Below, piece by piece: positions 27,126 to 36,108 of a stretch of DNA of 38,417 bases. Position 1 is the stretch's first letter, and each line of letters begins with the position of its first letter. The DNA is taken from contig CAKVGH010000009.1 in assembly GCA_934747255.1 (NCBI GenBank), forward strand, positions 1 through 38,417, given 5' to 3'. The notes beneath the pieces are model-generated. The model was not told where the DNA came from. It worked only from the letters and a program-made list of their open reading frames with translations, and did no database searches. The translations under genes and the position numbers were made by a program. The stretch comes from an uncultured Clostridia bacterium. GTDB taxonomy: Bacteria; Bacillota; Clostridia; Christensenellales; UBA1242.

Positions 27126-28202
27126 ATGAATCGCAGTCAAATACGAATTTTAACTTTTGCTATTTTGATAGTTGCAATTATTATTGCAATTTTTTCGGGT
27201 TCAAAAACTACGACCCCAACAAGTACTTATCCACATAATTATGGCGAAGGATATTATTTATATAAAGGCGAAGTTCCACATTTTTTTACGCACCAAATAA
27301 TAAACAACCCTAAAAAAGCATTTCAAAGCAAGTTATCTCATCACTTTGATAAGGACTGCATTACACACAACGAATTAAAAAACTTTTTACAAGAAATGTA
27401 CGACAACAACTTTTGCCTTGTTGATATTTTTGATGTCGTAAAGGTAGATGAAAATGGAGCATCATTAAAAGACCTTTATGTTCCGCTTGGCAAAAAACCT
27501 TTTTTACTTTCATTTGACGATATGAGTTACGACAACAGCGGAATGGGACTTAGCGATAAAATAATTTTGGACGAAAACGGCGAGTTTGCATCTCTAACAA
27601 AAGCAAACGAGCCACAAATTGAATACGACAAAGAGTTTGTTTGCATAATCGAAGATTTTATTAAAGACCACCCTGATTTTTCGTACCGAAATGCAAGGGC
27701 GATTATTTGTCCTACTGGCTACGATGGAATACTTGGCTACCGAATAAACAAAACTGGATATAGTAGAGAAAAAGACATTGAAGAGATAAAACCACTCATA
27801 GAAAAATTGAAAAGCCTAAATTACCATTTTGGTTGCCACACATATAATCACATTCAAGTGTGTTATCAAAGCGATAATGTTTTGTATGCTGACTTAAAAA
27901 AATATCAGGACGAGATAATTTCAGTAATTGGCGAAACACCAATATTTTGTTTTCCGTGTGGAAGCGGTGTAACAAAAGGTAGCAAACTAGATATTTTGAA
28001 ACAGTTTGGTTACAAAATTTTCTTCTGCGTAGGCGATGCCAAAACCCAAGAAAAAAACGATGTTGTTTTTCTTAAACGAGAAGTACTAAATGGTATTGCT
28101 TTGCGAAATTACCAAAACGAGTATTCTCCATTTTTTGAAACCGCAAAAGTCTATGACCACGAAAATCGAAAAATCAAATTCCCTTTCAAAATTAAAAGAT
28201 AA
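27126..28202 (+). CDS. Polysaccharide deacetylase (CE4/NodB-like), membrane-anchored
   Basis: A 358-residue protein with an N-terminal membrane anchor (about 7-24) and a NodB-like domain. Motif 1 appears as SFDD (129-132) and motif 2 as HTYNH (238-242), the metal-binding H-x3-H of carbohydrate esterase 4; FPCG (around 275) follows. It probably removes N-acetyl groups from a cell-wall or surface glycan. A NodB-like domain with a long insertion between motifs 1 and 2 is typical of clostridial versions. No Shine-Dalgarno lies before the ATG and no convincing promoter was found. Divergent from the beta-helix lipoprotein. Confidence 0.85.
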   Translation: MNRSQIRILTFAILIVAIIIAIFSGSKTTTPTSTYPHNYGEGYYLYKGEVPHFFTHQIINNPKKAFQSKLSHHFDKDCITHNELKNFLQEMYDNNFCLVDIFDVVKVDENGASLKDLYVPLGKKPFLLSFDDMSYDNSGMGLSDKIILDENGEFASLTKANEPQIEYDKEFVCIIEDFIKDHPDFSYRNARAIICPTGYDGILGYRINKTGYSREKDIEEIKPLIEKLKSLNYHFGCHTYNHIQVCYQSDNVLYADLKKYQDEIISVIGETPIFCFPCGSGVTKGSKLDILKQFGYKIFFCVGDAKTQEKNDVVFLKREVLNGIALRNYQNEYSPFFETAKVYDHENRKIKFPFKIKR

Positions 28203-28717
28203 ACTCTTTTGAAAATATTATTTAATTTTAATTATATTTTCTTATAAAACTTGAAAAAATTAGAAAATTTTGCAAAAAAACGCAAAAATTGGCACTTTTT
28301 TATTGAAAATCTGCTATTTTTTTCAAAAAAATAATTAAAAAACGATTTTTGGGGTTGCTACAAAAATAGTAAAAAAATTTTATTTTGGTTAAACAAGCAC
28401 TACTTTTTCAGTGGTGTTTTTAGTTATAGTTGAAAATTAAATAATAGTATTTTTGTGTTATATAAATATTAAATAGTTTTCTGCGTTATATAAAATCATT
28501 TTTTACTAGTTTGTTTTTTTCCTTTCTGGTTTATGTTTTGTTCTTTTAATGATTAACTTGTATATTCGCAACTATTATCGTGGGTTTCAAAAATTTATAA
28601 GGACAATATTAGACCGACAAAATAATTGTTTAAGCTCTTACGAAGCAATTGACAAAATAGTTATAAAATTATATAATTATTTTTATAAAAGAAATACAAA
28701 AGAAAAGGAATTTTGTT
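28203..28717. other. A/T-rich region between the deacetylase and marR
   Basis: This 515-nt region contains a weak hairpin followed by T (CACTAC 28398-28403 with GTGGTG 28411-28416) that may terminate the deacetylase mRNA, and the marR promoter at 28649-28677. The 76-codon ORF at 28549-28779 overlaps that promoter and lacks a binding site. Nothing else is recognised. Confidence 0.55.
28649..28677 (+). promoter_or_regulatory. Perfect consensus promoter of marR-cysS
   Basis: TTGACA (28649-28654), 17 nt, TATAAT (28672-28677). The start near 28684 gives a leader of about 34 nt. The -10 box lies inside the palindrome AATTATATAATT (28667-28678), and outer arms TTATAAAA and TTTTATAA (28661-28668 and 28681-28688) flank it, which could be a MarR operator. 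Confidence 0.75.
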
Positions 28718-29131
28718 ATGAAAAAAGAACTAATGAAAAGTATTATTTCAGTCTGTTCAACACTGGAAAATTTATGTGAAGGGTTTGATGTAAAAAGTAA
28801 ATCAGCATTGATTTCAAGCAAACTTAAAGTTTTGGTATTTGTTGACGAAGCAAAAAGAATTTCGCCATCAGGACTAATTGATAAAGTAGGAATTGCCAAA
28901 AGCAATCTAACGCTTCTCTGCCAAAACTTATGTAATGAAGAGTTACTTGAAAGACAAAAGGACGATTTTGATAACAGAGTGATTTTTTATAGTTTAACCA
29001 GTAAAGGAAAGGACTATCTAAATGCCAATTTGGAAACTCTATCAAACAATTTTTATGGTCAACTTGCATATAAGAATAAGTTTAAGGAAATCAAATCTTT
29101 ACTAGACCAATTAAAAGCAATAATCAATTAG
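28718..29131 (+). CDS. MarR-family transcriptional regulator
   Basis: A 137-residue winged-helix protein. A dimerisation helix at each end surrounds the DNA-binding domain, with recognition region LIDKVGIAKSNLTLLCQNL and wing KDDFDNRVIFYSLTSKGK, typical of MarR. It probably binds as a dimer near its own promoter. It is 12 nt upstream of cysS and shares its transcript, so cysS expression may depend on its operator. The ligand is unknown. AAAGGA precedes the ATG. Confidence 0.85.
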   Translation: MKKELMKSIISVCSTLENLCEGFDVKSKSALISSKLKVLVFVDEAKRISPSGLIDKVGIAKSNLTLLCQNLCNEELLERQKDDFDNRVIFYSLTSKGKDYLNANLETLSNNFYGQLAYKNKFKEIKSLLDQLKAIIN

Positions 29132-29143
29132 GAGCAAATAATT

Positions 29144-30532
29144 ATGATAAAATTTTATAACACGCTTACAAAAAAAGTGGAAGAATTTAAGTCCATCGAG
29201 CCAAACAAGGTAAAAATGTATTCGTGCGGGCCAACAGTATACAGTTTTGCCCACATTGGCAATTTTAGAGCATACATTTTTATGGACACATTAAGACGAG
29301 TTTTGAAATACAACGGCTACACCATTGACGGCGTTATGAACTTTACCGATGTAGGTCACCTAGTTAGTGATGCAGACGAAGGCGAAGACAAAATGGAAGT
29401 CGCAGCAAAAAGAGAAAACAAAACTCCATTGGAAATTTCACAATTTTACGGCGAATACTTTTTGAAAGATGCAAAAAAATTAAATATAGATTTGCCAGAA
29501 AGAATTGTAAAGGCAACTGACCACATTAAAGATATGATTGAGTTTGTTCAAGGTTTAATCAAAAATGGCTATGCTTATGAAGTAAATGGCAATGTGTACT
29601 ACGATGTTGGAAAATTTAACAGATACGGAATGTTGAGTGGAATTAACCTAGAAAATCAAAAAGCAGGTGCAAGAATTGAAGTCAACAGCGAAAAACATTC
29701 GCCTTACGACTTTGCACTTTGGATTAAAGCACCAGAAAATCACATTATGAAATGGGAAAGTCCTTGGGGACTAGGCTACCCTGGTTGGCATATTGAATGT
29801 TCAACAATGAGCAGAAAATACTTGGGCGACACTTTTGATATTCACACAGGCGGTGTTGACCATATTCCTGTCCACCACGAAAACGAAATTGCTCAAAGTA
29901 TGGGACTTACTGGAAAATTGCAGGCAAACTATTGGATGCATGTGGAGTTTTTACAAGTAAACAATGGCAAAATGGGAAAATCTCTTGGCAACTGCTACAC
30001 CATAACAGAGTTGGAAGAAAAAGGCTACGAAGCACTTGATTATAGATATTTCTGCTTGAACGCAAATTACTCCAAAATCTTAAACTTTACATTTGACGGC
30101 TTAACTTCGGCAAGAAATGCAAGAAAAAGACTCTATGATTTAGTTTTACTTCACAAAAACGGAAGCAACCCAATTAGTCAAGATGTAATCGAAAAATACA
30201 GGTTAGATTTTGTAAACGCAATAAATGACGACTTAAACATTCCACTTGCTATGGGCAATCTTTGGAGTATGTTAAGACAGGAAAAACCATCAAAGCAAAT
30301 TTACGATTTAGCACTCGATATGGACAGAGTTTTTGGACTAGACTTTGACAAGGTTGACAAAGTAAAGCAAGATATTCCACAGAAAATAAAACAGTTAGCA
30401 GAAAACCGTTGGCAAGCAAAGTTACAAAAAAATTATGCATTAAGTGACGAACTACGAAACAAACTTTTGAATTTTGGCTACGAAATTTTAGACCGAAAAG
30501 ACGGTTACGAAATCAAAGCAATAGATAAATAA
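29144..30532 (+). CDS. cysS: Cysteine--tRNA ligase
   Basis: A 462-residue class I synthetase that charges tRNA-Cys. HIGN is at 37-40. The zinc-site residues are present: Cys28 (SCGPTVY), Cys219 (IECSTMS), His244/His245 and Glu248 (PVHHENEIAQS). The KMSKS loop reads KMGKS (276-280), a Ser-to-Gly change in the third position that is uncommon; the flanking SLGN is intact. It starts 12 nt after marR with an AGGAG site. No T-box leader is seen. The usual partner for the MarR-cysS arrangement is not known to me. Confidence 0.95.
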   Translation: MIKFYNTLTKKVEEFKSIEPNKVKMYSCGPTVYSFAHIGNFRAYIFMDTLRRVLKYNGYTIDGVMNFTDVGHLVSDADEGEDKMEVAAKRENKTPLEISQFYGEYFLKDAKKLNIDLPERIVKATDHIKDMIEFVQGLIKNGYAYEVNGNVYYDVGKFNRYGMLSGINLENQKAGARIEVNSEKHSPYDFALWIKAPENHIMKWESPWGLGYPGWHIECSTMSRKYLGDTFDIHTGGVDHIPVHHENEIAQSMGLTGKLQANYWMHVEFLQVNNGKMGKSLGNCYTITELEEKGYEALDYRYFCLNANYSKILNFTFDGLTSARNARKRLYDLVLLHKNGSNPISQDVIEKYRLDFVNAINDDLNIPLAMGNLWSMLRQEKPSKQIYDLALDMDRVFGLDFDKVDKVKQDIPQKIKQLAENRWQAKLQKNYALSDELRNKLLNFGYEILDRKDGYEIKAIDK

Positions 30533-30561
30533 TTTTTTAGTTAAACTTGACAATCAAAAAA

Positions 30562-30575
30562 ACTATTGCAATAGT
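30562..30575. promoter_or_regulatory. Palindrome upstream of the Fur-family gene
   Basis: ACTATTGCAATAGT is a perfect 14-bp palindrome, 9 nt upstream of a TTGACA (30584-30589) that, with TAAATT (30607-30612), forms a candidate promoter. It could be an autoregulatory operator. It does not match the usual PerR or Fur box. Confidence 0.45.
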
Positions 30576-30632
30576 CAAATTTGTTGACAAGTCAAAATTA
30601 AAATGTTAAATTATAGATAATAGGAGATTATT

Positions 30633-31010
30633 ATGGCAAGACAAACAAATCAAAAAGAAATGATACTTGATGTTATTGAAGATATGAATCACCCAACCGC
30701 TGACGAAATTTTAACCAAACTTGAAAAAAAGTATGGACCTTTTAGCAAGGCAACTTTGTACAGAAATTTGAACAAGTTTGTGGAAGACGGAAAACTAGAC
30801 AGAGTAACTTTGTCTGATGCCGCCGTTAGATACGAAATCGCAAAAGATTTCCACTATCACCTTGCATGTGAAATTTGCGGAAAGATAGAAAACTTGGTTC
30901 TCCCTGAACCACTTGCTTTTCCAGAAAGAATTTTGGATTACAAAATTGATAGTCACACATTGACTTTCTACGGAATATGTCCAAAATGCCAAGCAAAAAT
31001 GAATAAGTAA
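30633..31010 (+). CDS. Fur-family metalloregulator, PerR-like
   Basis: A 125-residue Fur-family repressor with an N-terminal winged helix (about 1-65; FSKATLYRNLNKFVEDGKL) and a C-terminal dimer domain. The structural zinc site has Cys79/Cys82 (CEIC) and Cys116/Cys119 (CPKC). His20 (NHPTAD), His74 and His76 fit the regulatory site. The residue matching PerR Asp85 is Glu68, as in Fur, so peroxide sensing is uncertain. The protein may sense iron, manganese or peroxide. It has an AGGAG site and its own candidate promoter. Confidence 0.85.
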   Translation: MARQTNQKEMILDVIEDMNHPTADEILTKLEKKYGPFSKATLYRNLNKFVEDGKLDRVTLSDAAVRYEIAKDFHYHLACEICGKIENLVLPEPLAFPERILDYKIDSHTLTFYGICPKCQAKMNK

Positions 31011-31014
31011 AAAT

Positions 31015-31040
31015 AAACCGAGATTTATCTCGGTTTTTTT
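31015..31040 (+). terminator. Terminator after the Fur-family gene
   Basis: AAACCGAG (31015-31022) and CTCGGTTT (31029-31036) around a 6-nt loop, with more T after the stem. Confidence 0.85.
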
Positions 31041-31100
31041 TATTGTGTTCAAAAAAATTTTGTTGCTTATTGACGCAGATATTTTGTTACCCAATGAATT

Positions 31101-31132
31101 AAAAAAGTTATGAGATTAGTCATAACTTTTTT
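31101..31132 (-). terminator. Terminator after the yqeY-like gene
   Basis: A 13-bp perfect stem: AAAAAAGTTATGA (31101-31113) and TCATAACTTTTTT (31120-31132), 6-nt loop. It lies just after the minus-strand stop at 31145; T run ends the arm. Confidence 0.85.
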
Positions 31133-31144
31133 ATTTAATATATT

Positions 31145-31567
31145 TTATAGTGATTTTAGGACTTCTTGAACATCTCTCATATCGCATTTTCCTGCAAAAT
31201 TTACCTTAAAATGCTTCATAACAGAGCCAATAGATTTGTCGTCCAACTTATCAATTTCAGCCTTAATCTCGTCTTTACTCATCATTTGTGGCAAGAATTT
31301 TTCCACTGCTGATTTTTGAGCCATAACATTAGAATATTCTTCTTGATTATTAACCTTTTTGTAGTTTTCGGCTTCTTCCACAAGTTCTTTAACAGTCTTT
31401 TGCAAAATTCCAACTACTTCGGCATCGGTTGTTTCCTTACCCTTTGCCTTGTTTTCAATATTAACAAGCATATATTTGTTTACAACAATCGAAAGTGCTG
31501 TTCTTGTTTGAGTATCGTGAGCCTTCATTGCTTCTACATTTGCTTTTTTAATTTCGTCTATTAACAT
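31145..31567 (-). CDS. yqeY: GatB/YqeY-domain protein
   Basis: A 140-residue helical protein of the YqeY family, related to the C-terminal domain of GatB, which binds tRNA in the amidotransferase. Free YqeY proteins are widespread and their role is not well established. The helix-rich sequence with VGILQKTVKELVEEAENYKK and the C-terminal KCDMRDVQEVLKSL fits. AAGGAG lies before the ATG. It is about 150 nt downstream of the glycyl-tRNA synthetase gene on the same strand, perhaps co-transcribed. Confidence 0.9.
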   Translation of the reverse strand: MLIDEIKKANVEAMKAHDTQTRTALSIVVNKYMLVNIENKAKGKETTDAEVVGILQKTVKELVEEAENYKKVNNQEEYSNVMAQKSAVEKFLPQMMSKDEIKAEIDKLDDKSIGSVMKHFKVNFAGKCDMRDVQEVLKSL

Positions 31568-31716
31568 AACATTCTCCTTAATTCTGGTTGTAATCTCTCA
31601 ACCTATTTTATTATTTTTTAGTCAAGTTTAATCTTTAATATCTATAAACTTTTGCACTATAATAATTTACATATTTTTGCAATAACAATCATAAGGTACT
31701 TTTTTACTAATTAAAA

Positions 31717-33099
31717 CTATCTTTCAATATTTTTGCTGATATAGTCTTCGAGTTCGCTAATTTTCAAAGTAACTTGCTTCATTGTATCTCTATCTCTAAC
31801 TGTAACTGTATCTTTTTCCAAAGTGTCAAAGTCGATAGTTACGCAATAAGGTGTACCAATTTCGTCTTGTCTACGATAACGCTTACCGATTGAACCGGCT
31901 TCGTCATAAGTACACATAAACTTCTTTTTAAGGCTACTCAAAACTTCTTTTGCCTTTTCACTCAAATTTTTTTGAAGTGGTAAAATTGCGACCTTATATG
32001 GTGCGATATGTGGTGCAAAGTGCATTACAATACGAGTTTCGCCATCGTCTAATTTTTCTTCTTCATACGCTTCACAAAGTAAAGCGAGAATTAGTCTATC
32101 GCAACCGATTGAATATTCAATATCGCAAGGAACATATTTTTCATTTGTGATAGGGTCCATATAAAGCATACTCTTGCCCGAAAACTCTTGGTGACGAGAA
32201 AGGTCATAGTTTGTACGATTGTGAATACCATTCAATTCGCTAAATCCCATTGGAAAGTTGTATTGAATATCGCAAGCGGCTGCGGCATAATGAGCAAGTT
32301 TATCGTGGTCCTTAAAACGCAAATTTTCTGGTTTCAAACCTACGCTAACTGCAAAATCCCAAGCCTTTTGTTTGTATTCGTTGTAATACTTTTCGCTGTC
32401 TTCTTTTTTGCAGAAGAATTGATGTTCCATTTGCTCAAATTCAATAGTTCTAAAAATAAAGTTACCTGGTGTAATTTCGTTACGGAATGCTTTACCGATT
32501 TGAGCAATACCAAATGGAACTTTTGCCCTAGTTGTTCGTTGAACATTCAAAAAGTTTACAAATTCGCCTTGTGCTGTTTCGGGACGAAGATAGATTATAT
32601 CTTGGCTTGCGTCAGTCACACCACGCTTTGTTGAAAACATTAAGTTGAAGTTTTTGATTTCGGTAAAATCACATTTTCCGCAATTTGGACACTTAATTTG
32701 ATGTTCTACGATATAGGCCTGCATTTCTTCCTTACTCATAGAATCAACTGGCATTTCAATGCCGTGCTTGTGGTTATATTCTTCAATCAAATTGTCTGCC
32801 CTATGTCTTGTTTTACAATTTTTACAATCCATTTTTGGGTCACTAAATGATGCTGTGTGTCCGCTAGCGTCCCAAACTCTGCTGTTCATTAAAATTGCTG
32901 CGTCCACTCCAAAACTGTTATCGCTTTCTTGAACAAACTTTTTCCACCATGCTTTTTTAACATTGTTTTTTAATTCTATACCGACTGGACCATAATCCCA
33001 AGTATTACCCATACCGCCATAAATTTCACTGCCTTGAAATATAAAGCCTCTACCTTTACATAAATTAACTATTTTATCTAAATTTTTTAACTTTTCCAT
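31717..33099 (-). CDS. glyQS: Glycine--tRNA ligase (alpha2 type)
   Basis: A 460-residue class II synthetase, the single-polypeptide homodimeric type found in many Gram-positives rather than the GlyQ/GlyS heterotetramer. The N-terminus has FIFQGSEIYGG and WDYGPVG. A Cys-x2-Cys (92, 95) and CPNC form a likely zinc-binding insertion, and the class II motif 3 region SIGCDRL and HFAPHIAPYKVAIL (anticodon-binding domain) follow. AAGGAG lies before the ATG and overlaps the last codons of radC, 12 nt upstream, so the two are co-transcribed. Confidence 0.95.
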   Translation of the reverse strand: MEKLKNLDKIVNLCKGRGFIFQGSEIYGGMGNTWDYGPVGIELKNNVKKAWWKKFVQESDNSFGVDAAILMNSRVWDASGHTASFSDPKMDCKNCKTRHRADNLIEEYNHKHGIEMPVDSMSKEEMQAYIVEHQIKCPNCGKCDFTEIKNFNLMFSTKRGVTDASQDIIYLRPETAQGEFVNFLNVQRTTRAKVPFGIAQIGKAFRNEITPGNFIFRTIEFEQMEHQFFCKKEDSEKYYNEYKQKAWDFAVSVGLKPENLRFKDHDKLAHYAAAACDIQYNFPMGFSELNGIHNRTNYDLSRHQEFSGKSMLYMDPITNEKYVPCDIEYSIGCDRLILALLCEAYEEEKLDDGETRIVMHFAPHIAPYKVAILPLQKNLSEKAKEVLSSLKKKFMCTYDEAGSIGKRYRRQDEIGTPYCVTIDFDTLEKDTVTVRDRDTMKQVTLKISELEDYISKNIER

Positions 33100-33111
33100 A
33101 ACTACTCCTTT

Positions 33112-33912
33112 TTAATCTCCACAATATGGTGGTGGATTACAATAAAAATCTCCTTTCAAACTCATAACCTTGCTTAATTCTTCTCGGTACTTATCAATAA
33201 TTCCTGCCCGATAAAAACTAAAATAATCGTCTTCATATTTTCCTACAATAATATGGTCTAAAACATGAATACCATTGAGCATAAGATTATAGTAAATCTG
33301 TTTTGTCATTTCTATATCTTCTGCACTTGGCGAAGTATCGCCGTTTGGGTGATTGTGTAATAACACTACGCCACTGGCTTTGTGCCTAACAGCAGTCTCC
33401 ATAACACTTTTAACAGTAAAGGCAACTTCCGTGTTTGAACCTTTGGCTATGAGTTTATCTACAATCAACTTGCTTTGAGAATCAGCACATATCAAATGAA
33501 ATTCTTCCGCTGGCATATGTCTAAATGTATCGCCAAAATATCTATAAACATTTGTAGCGTTACCAACAAAAGCCCTTTCTGTTTGCTTACTCTTTTTATA
33601 TGCTTTGAAGATACTTGGAATACCGTGCAAAAATGTTGCAGTCACTTTGCCAACACCATTGACTTGCATTAAATCTTCCACGCTGGCATCTAAAACATTT
33701 GCTAGACTTCCAAAATAATCTACAAGTCTATGTGCTAGCGGATTTGTATCTCGTCTTGGAATAACAACACTTAATACAAACTCCATTAGTTGATGTTCAG
33801 TCAAATTCTCCCATTGAGCATCAATAATCTTTTCTCTAAATCTTTGTCTATGCCCTTCGTGGAGATTATAAAAACTTGTTTTATCTAATCCAGTTTTATC
33901 TGTAAATCTCAT
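33112..33912 (-). CDS. radC: RadC-like JAB-domain protein
   Basis: A 266-residue protein with a helix-hairpin-helix region (GVGKVTA) and a JAB/MPN metal-binding domain: HNH at 186-188, then Ser196 and Asp199 (the H-x-H-x7-S-x2-D pattern) plus an upstream glutamate. It was named RadC, but a role in DNA repair is not supported and the biochemical function is unknown. The start at 33912 is chosen because GGGGA precedes it and the promoter predicts a start around 33932. An ATG at 33936 falls inside the promoter region. Confidence 0.88.
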   Translation of the reverse strand: MRFTDKTGLDKTSFYNLHEGHRQRFREKIIDAQWENLTEHQLMEFVLSVVIPRRDTNPLAHRLVDYFGSLANVLDASVEDLMQVNGVGKVTATFLHGIPSIFKAYKKSKQTERAFVGNATNVYRYFGDTFRHMPAEEFHLICADSQSKLIVDKLIAKGSNTEVAFTVKSVMETAVRHKASGVVLLHNHPNGDTSPSAEDIEMTKQIYYNLMLNGIHVLDHIIVGKYEDDYFSFYRAGIIDKYREELSKVMSLKGDFYCNPPPYCGD

Positions 33913-33938
33913 AATTCCCCAAATTTTTGTATGCATAT

Positions 33939-33967
33939 ATTATAGTTAGTTTGGCTATAAAATGCAA
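33939..33967 (-). promoter_or_regulatory. Candidate promoter of radC-glyQS
   Basis: Minus strand TTTGCA (33962-33967), 17-nt spacer, TATAAT (33939-33944). The -35 is weak. The start would be near 33932, giving a leader of about 20 nt. Confidence 0.5.
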
Positions 33968-34123
33968 ACAATTTGCCTTATATTAACACTAATTGCTATA
34001 TAAAGCCTATTTTAATGATACAACAAATTATTGCCAGTATTACTTACGCAAAACTGTTAAAGCGCAATTTTGCCCTTGTGACAAATTTTTTAAGTTTTTA
34101 ATAAACAATAAAAGGAGAATTTT

Positions 34124-35203
34124 ATGAGCACGATTTCGCTAGCAATGATTGTTAAAAACGAAGAAAAAACTTTGGCAAGGTGTCTAAACTCAATCAAAGA
34201 AGCTGTTGATGAAATAATAATAGTTGACACAGGTTCTACCGACAGTACCAAACAAATAGCAAAAAGGTTTACCAACAATGTTTATGACTTTGAATGGGTA
34301 AACGATTTTTCAAAGGCTAGAAATTACGCTTTTAGCCTAGCCACAAGCGACTACATTATGTGGTTAGATGCTGACGATGTTGTACCTAAAACCACACTAG
34401 AAAAAATCAAGATACTAAAAACCATACTTGCTCCACAAAAAATTGATATGGTGTTTATGCTTTATGCCACAAGTTTTAATTTAAGCAACGAGCCAACTTT
34501 CAAGTTTTATCGTGAACGAATTGTAAAAAATCACAGTGGCTATATTTGGCAAGACCCAGTGCACGAAGCCATTACACCAAGTGGCAATATATTTTACCTA
34601 AATCACTACATTGAACACAGAAAAGACACAATTAAAAAATACAGTAATCGCAACCTTAAAATTTATCAAGACTTAATCTCAACAAATGTCGTTTTATCTC
34701 CAAGACAGCAGTTTTATTACGCACGAGAACTGATGTATAACAACAAAATTTCGGCAAGCATTAAAGTTTTTGAAAAATACCTAAAAAACGATAGTTTGTG
34801 GCTAGAAAATCGTATAAATGCTCACATAGATTTATACAACTGCTACTTGATTAAAAACAATATTAAAAAAGCGAGAAACATTCTCATTAAGACATTAGAA
34901 TTTGCCACACCACGAGCAGAAATAATGTGCAAAATTGCTGATACATTTTTGATGGAAAACGATATTGACACCGCAATCTTTTGGTATAAACTAGCACTAA
35001 ATGACGAACCAAATATTCGCTCTGGCGGTTTTTTTCAAATGGAATACTACAATATTTACCCCTTACTCAATCTTTGCGTTTGCTATCACAAAAAAGGCGA
35101 TGACAATTTAGCAAAAGAATATAATGACAAGGCTGGCAAAGTCGACCCAAAAAATGAGCCATACCTAAAAAATAAAAATTTTTTTAGTCGCCTTAAAAAG
35201 TAA
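34124..35203 (+). CDS. Family 2 glycosyltransferase with C-terminal helical repeats
   Basis: A 359-residue protein. The N-terminal GT2 (GT-A) domain has ISLAMIVKNEEKTLARCL, IIVDTGSTDSTKQIA and the DADD metal motif (82-85). The C-terminal part (about 190-340) has helical hairpins like TPR repeats (ARELMYNNKISASIKVFEKYL, IFWYKLAL, AKEYNDKAGKVDP). The closest kind is the SunS/WcaA-like glycosyltransferase group that modifies cell-surface molecules or peptides. AAAGGAG precedes the ATG. No sugar or acceptor can be named. Confidence 0.87.
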   Translation: MSTISLAMIVKNEEKTLARCLNSIKEAVDEIIIVDTGSTDSTKQIAKRFTNNVYDFEWVNDFSKARNYAFSLATSDYIMWLDADDVVPKTTLEKIKILKTILAPQKIDMVFMLYATSFNLSNEPTFKFYRERIVKNHSGYIWQDPVHEAITPSGNIFYLNHYIEHRKDTIKKYSNRNLKIYQDLISTNVVLSPRQQFYYARELMYNNKISASIKVFEKYLKNDSLWLENRINAHIDLYNCYLIKNNIKKARNILIKTLEFATPRAEIMCKIADTFLMENDIDTAIFWYKLALNDEPNIRSGGFFQMEYYNIYPLLNLCVCYHKKGDDNLAKEYNDKAGKVDPKNEPYLKNKNFFSRLKK

Positions 35204-35305
35204 ATCTTTTGAAATCAAATTATAAAAATTAAAAATGACAAGTGTTTTGTTTGAGTAATTTTTTCTATTTTGTTAATATTAAGTTAATAAAAGGAGTAAC
35301 GAAAT

Positions 35306-36064
35306 ATGGTTAAATACGATTTTAGAAAACGAATAGCACTTGTAACAGGTTCTAGTAGTGGTATAGGCAAAGGCATTGCCGAAGCACTTTGCATTGCAGG
35401 AGCAACCGTCATCATTAACAGTATTGAAGGAGACAACGAACTTCAAAAGACTTTTGAAGAATTTAAGGACAAAGGCTATGATGTGTTCCCTATCTGGGCA
35501 GATGTAAGCAAAGAAAATCAAGTTCAAAATATGTTTGAAACAATTGAGCGTGAATACGGCAAACTTGACTATCTTTGCAATAATGCAGGAATCGCAATCA
35601 ACAATCCAATCGAAGGGAACTTGCAAGACACTTGGGACAAGGTTTTGGAAATAAACTTAATGGGCAAAATGCTTTGCATAAAGCACGCCATAAAATTGCT
35701 CAAAAAGAGTGACGCACCACGAATTGTAAATACTTCATCAAGACTTGGCACAAAGCCTATAAAAAATTCGAGTGCATATTGTTGCAGTCAAGCAGGAATT
35801 TTAATGTTAACAAAATGTGCTGCACTTGAACTTGCCGAATACAAAATAAGAGTTAATGCTGTAAGCCCAGCCCTAACCCTTACACCACTCGCTAGAAAAA
35901 AATATTCGCAAGACGAAATTAACGCATTTGCAAAATCTAATCCTGCTGGTAGAGTTTGTGAAATTGAAGACACAGTGAACGCCGTTTTATTCTTGCTTAG
36001 CGAAGAAAGTGACTTCATCACAGGCGAAAGTTTGGAAGTTAGTGGCGGTAATTTGTTGATTTAG
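35306..36064 (+). CDS. Short-chain dehydrogenase/reductase with altered active site
   Basis: A 252-residue classical-type SDR. The NAD(P) site TGSSSGIG (14-21) and NNAG (92-95) are normal. The catalytic Ser145 and Tyr158 are present, but the Lys of YxxxK is Gln162 (codon CAA), so the usual proton relay is broken. The protein may be a poor or altered enzyme, or have a binding role. The remaining fold is intact, with a clean start (AAAGGAG) and a terminator after it. Substrate unknown. Confidence 0.88.
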   Translation: MVKYDFRKRIALVTGSSSGIGKGIAEALCIAGATVIINSIEGDNELQKTFEEFKDKGYDVFPIWADVSKENQVQNMFETIEREYGKLDYLCNNAGIAINNPIEGNLQDTWDKVLEINLMGKMLCIKHAIKLLKKSDAPRIVNTSSRLGTKPIKNSSAYCCSQAGILMLTKCAALELAEYKIRVNAVSPALTLTPLARKKYSQDEINAFAKSNPAGRVCEIEDTVNAVLFLLSEESDFITGESLEVSGGNLLI

Positions 36065-36108
36065 AATACTTTTATAAATTGTATTAAAAAATAACAAACA
36101 ACATTTGT

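Noticed and set aside
27226..27234. TTATCCACA in the deacetylase gene
   Set aside because: A single isolated DnaA-box match within a coding region, consistent with chance.
28549..28779. 76-codon ORF upstream of marR
   Set aside because: It overlaps the marR promoter and start, has no ribosome binding site, and has no recognisable features.
29144..33099. T-box leaders before aminoacyl-tRNA synthetase genes
   Set aside because: cysS follows marR closely, glyQS follows radC closely, and gltX has only a short leader. None has room for a T-box.
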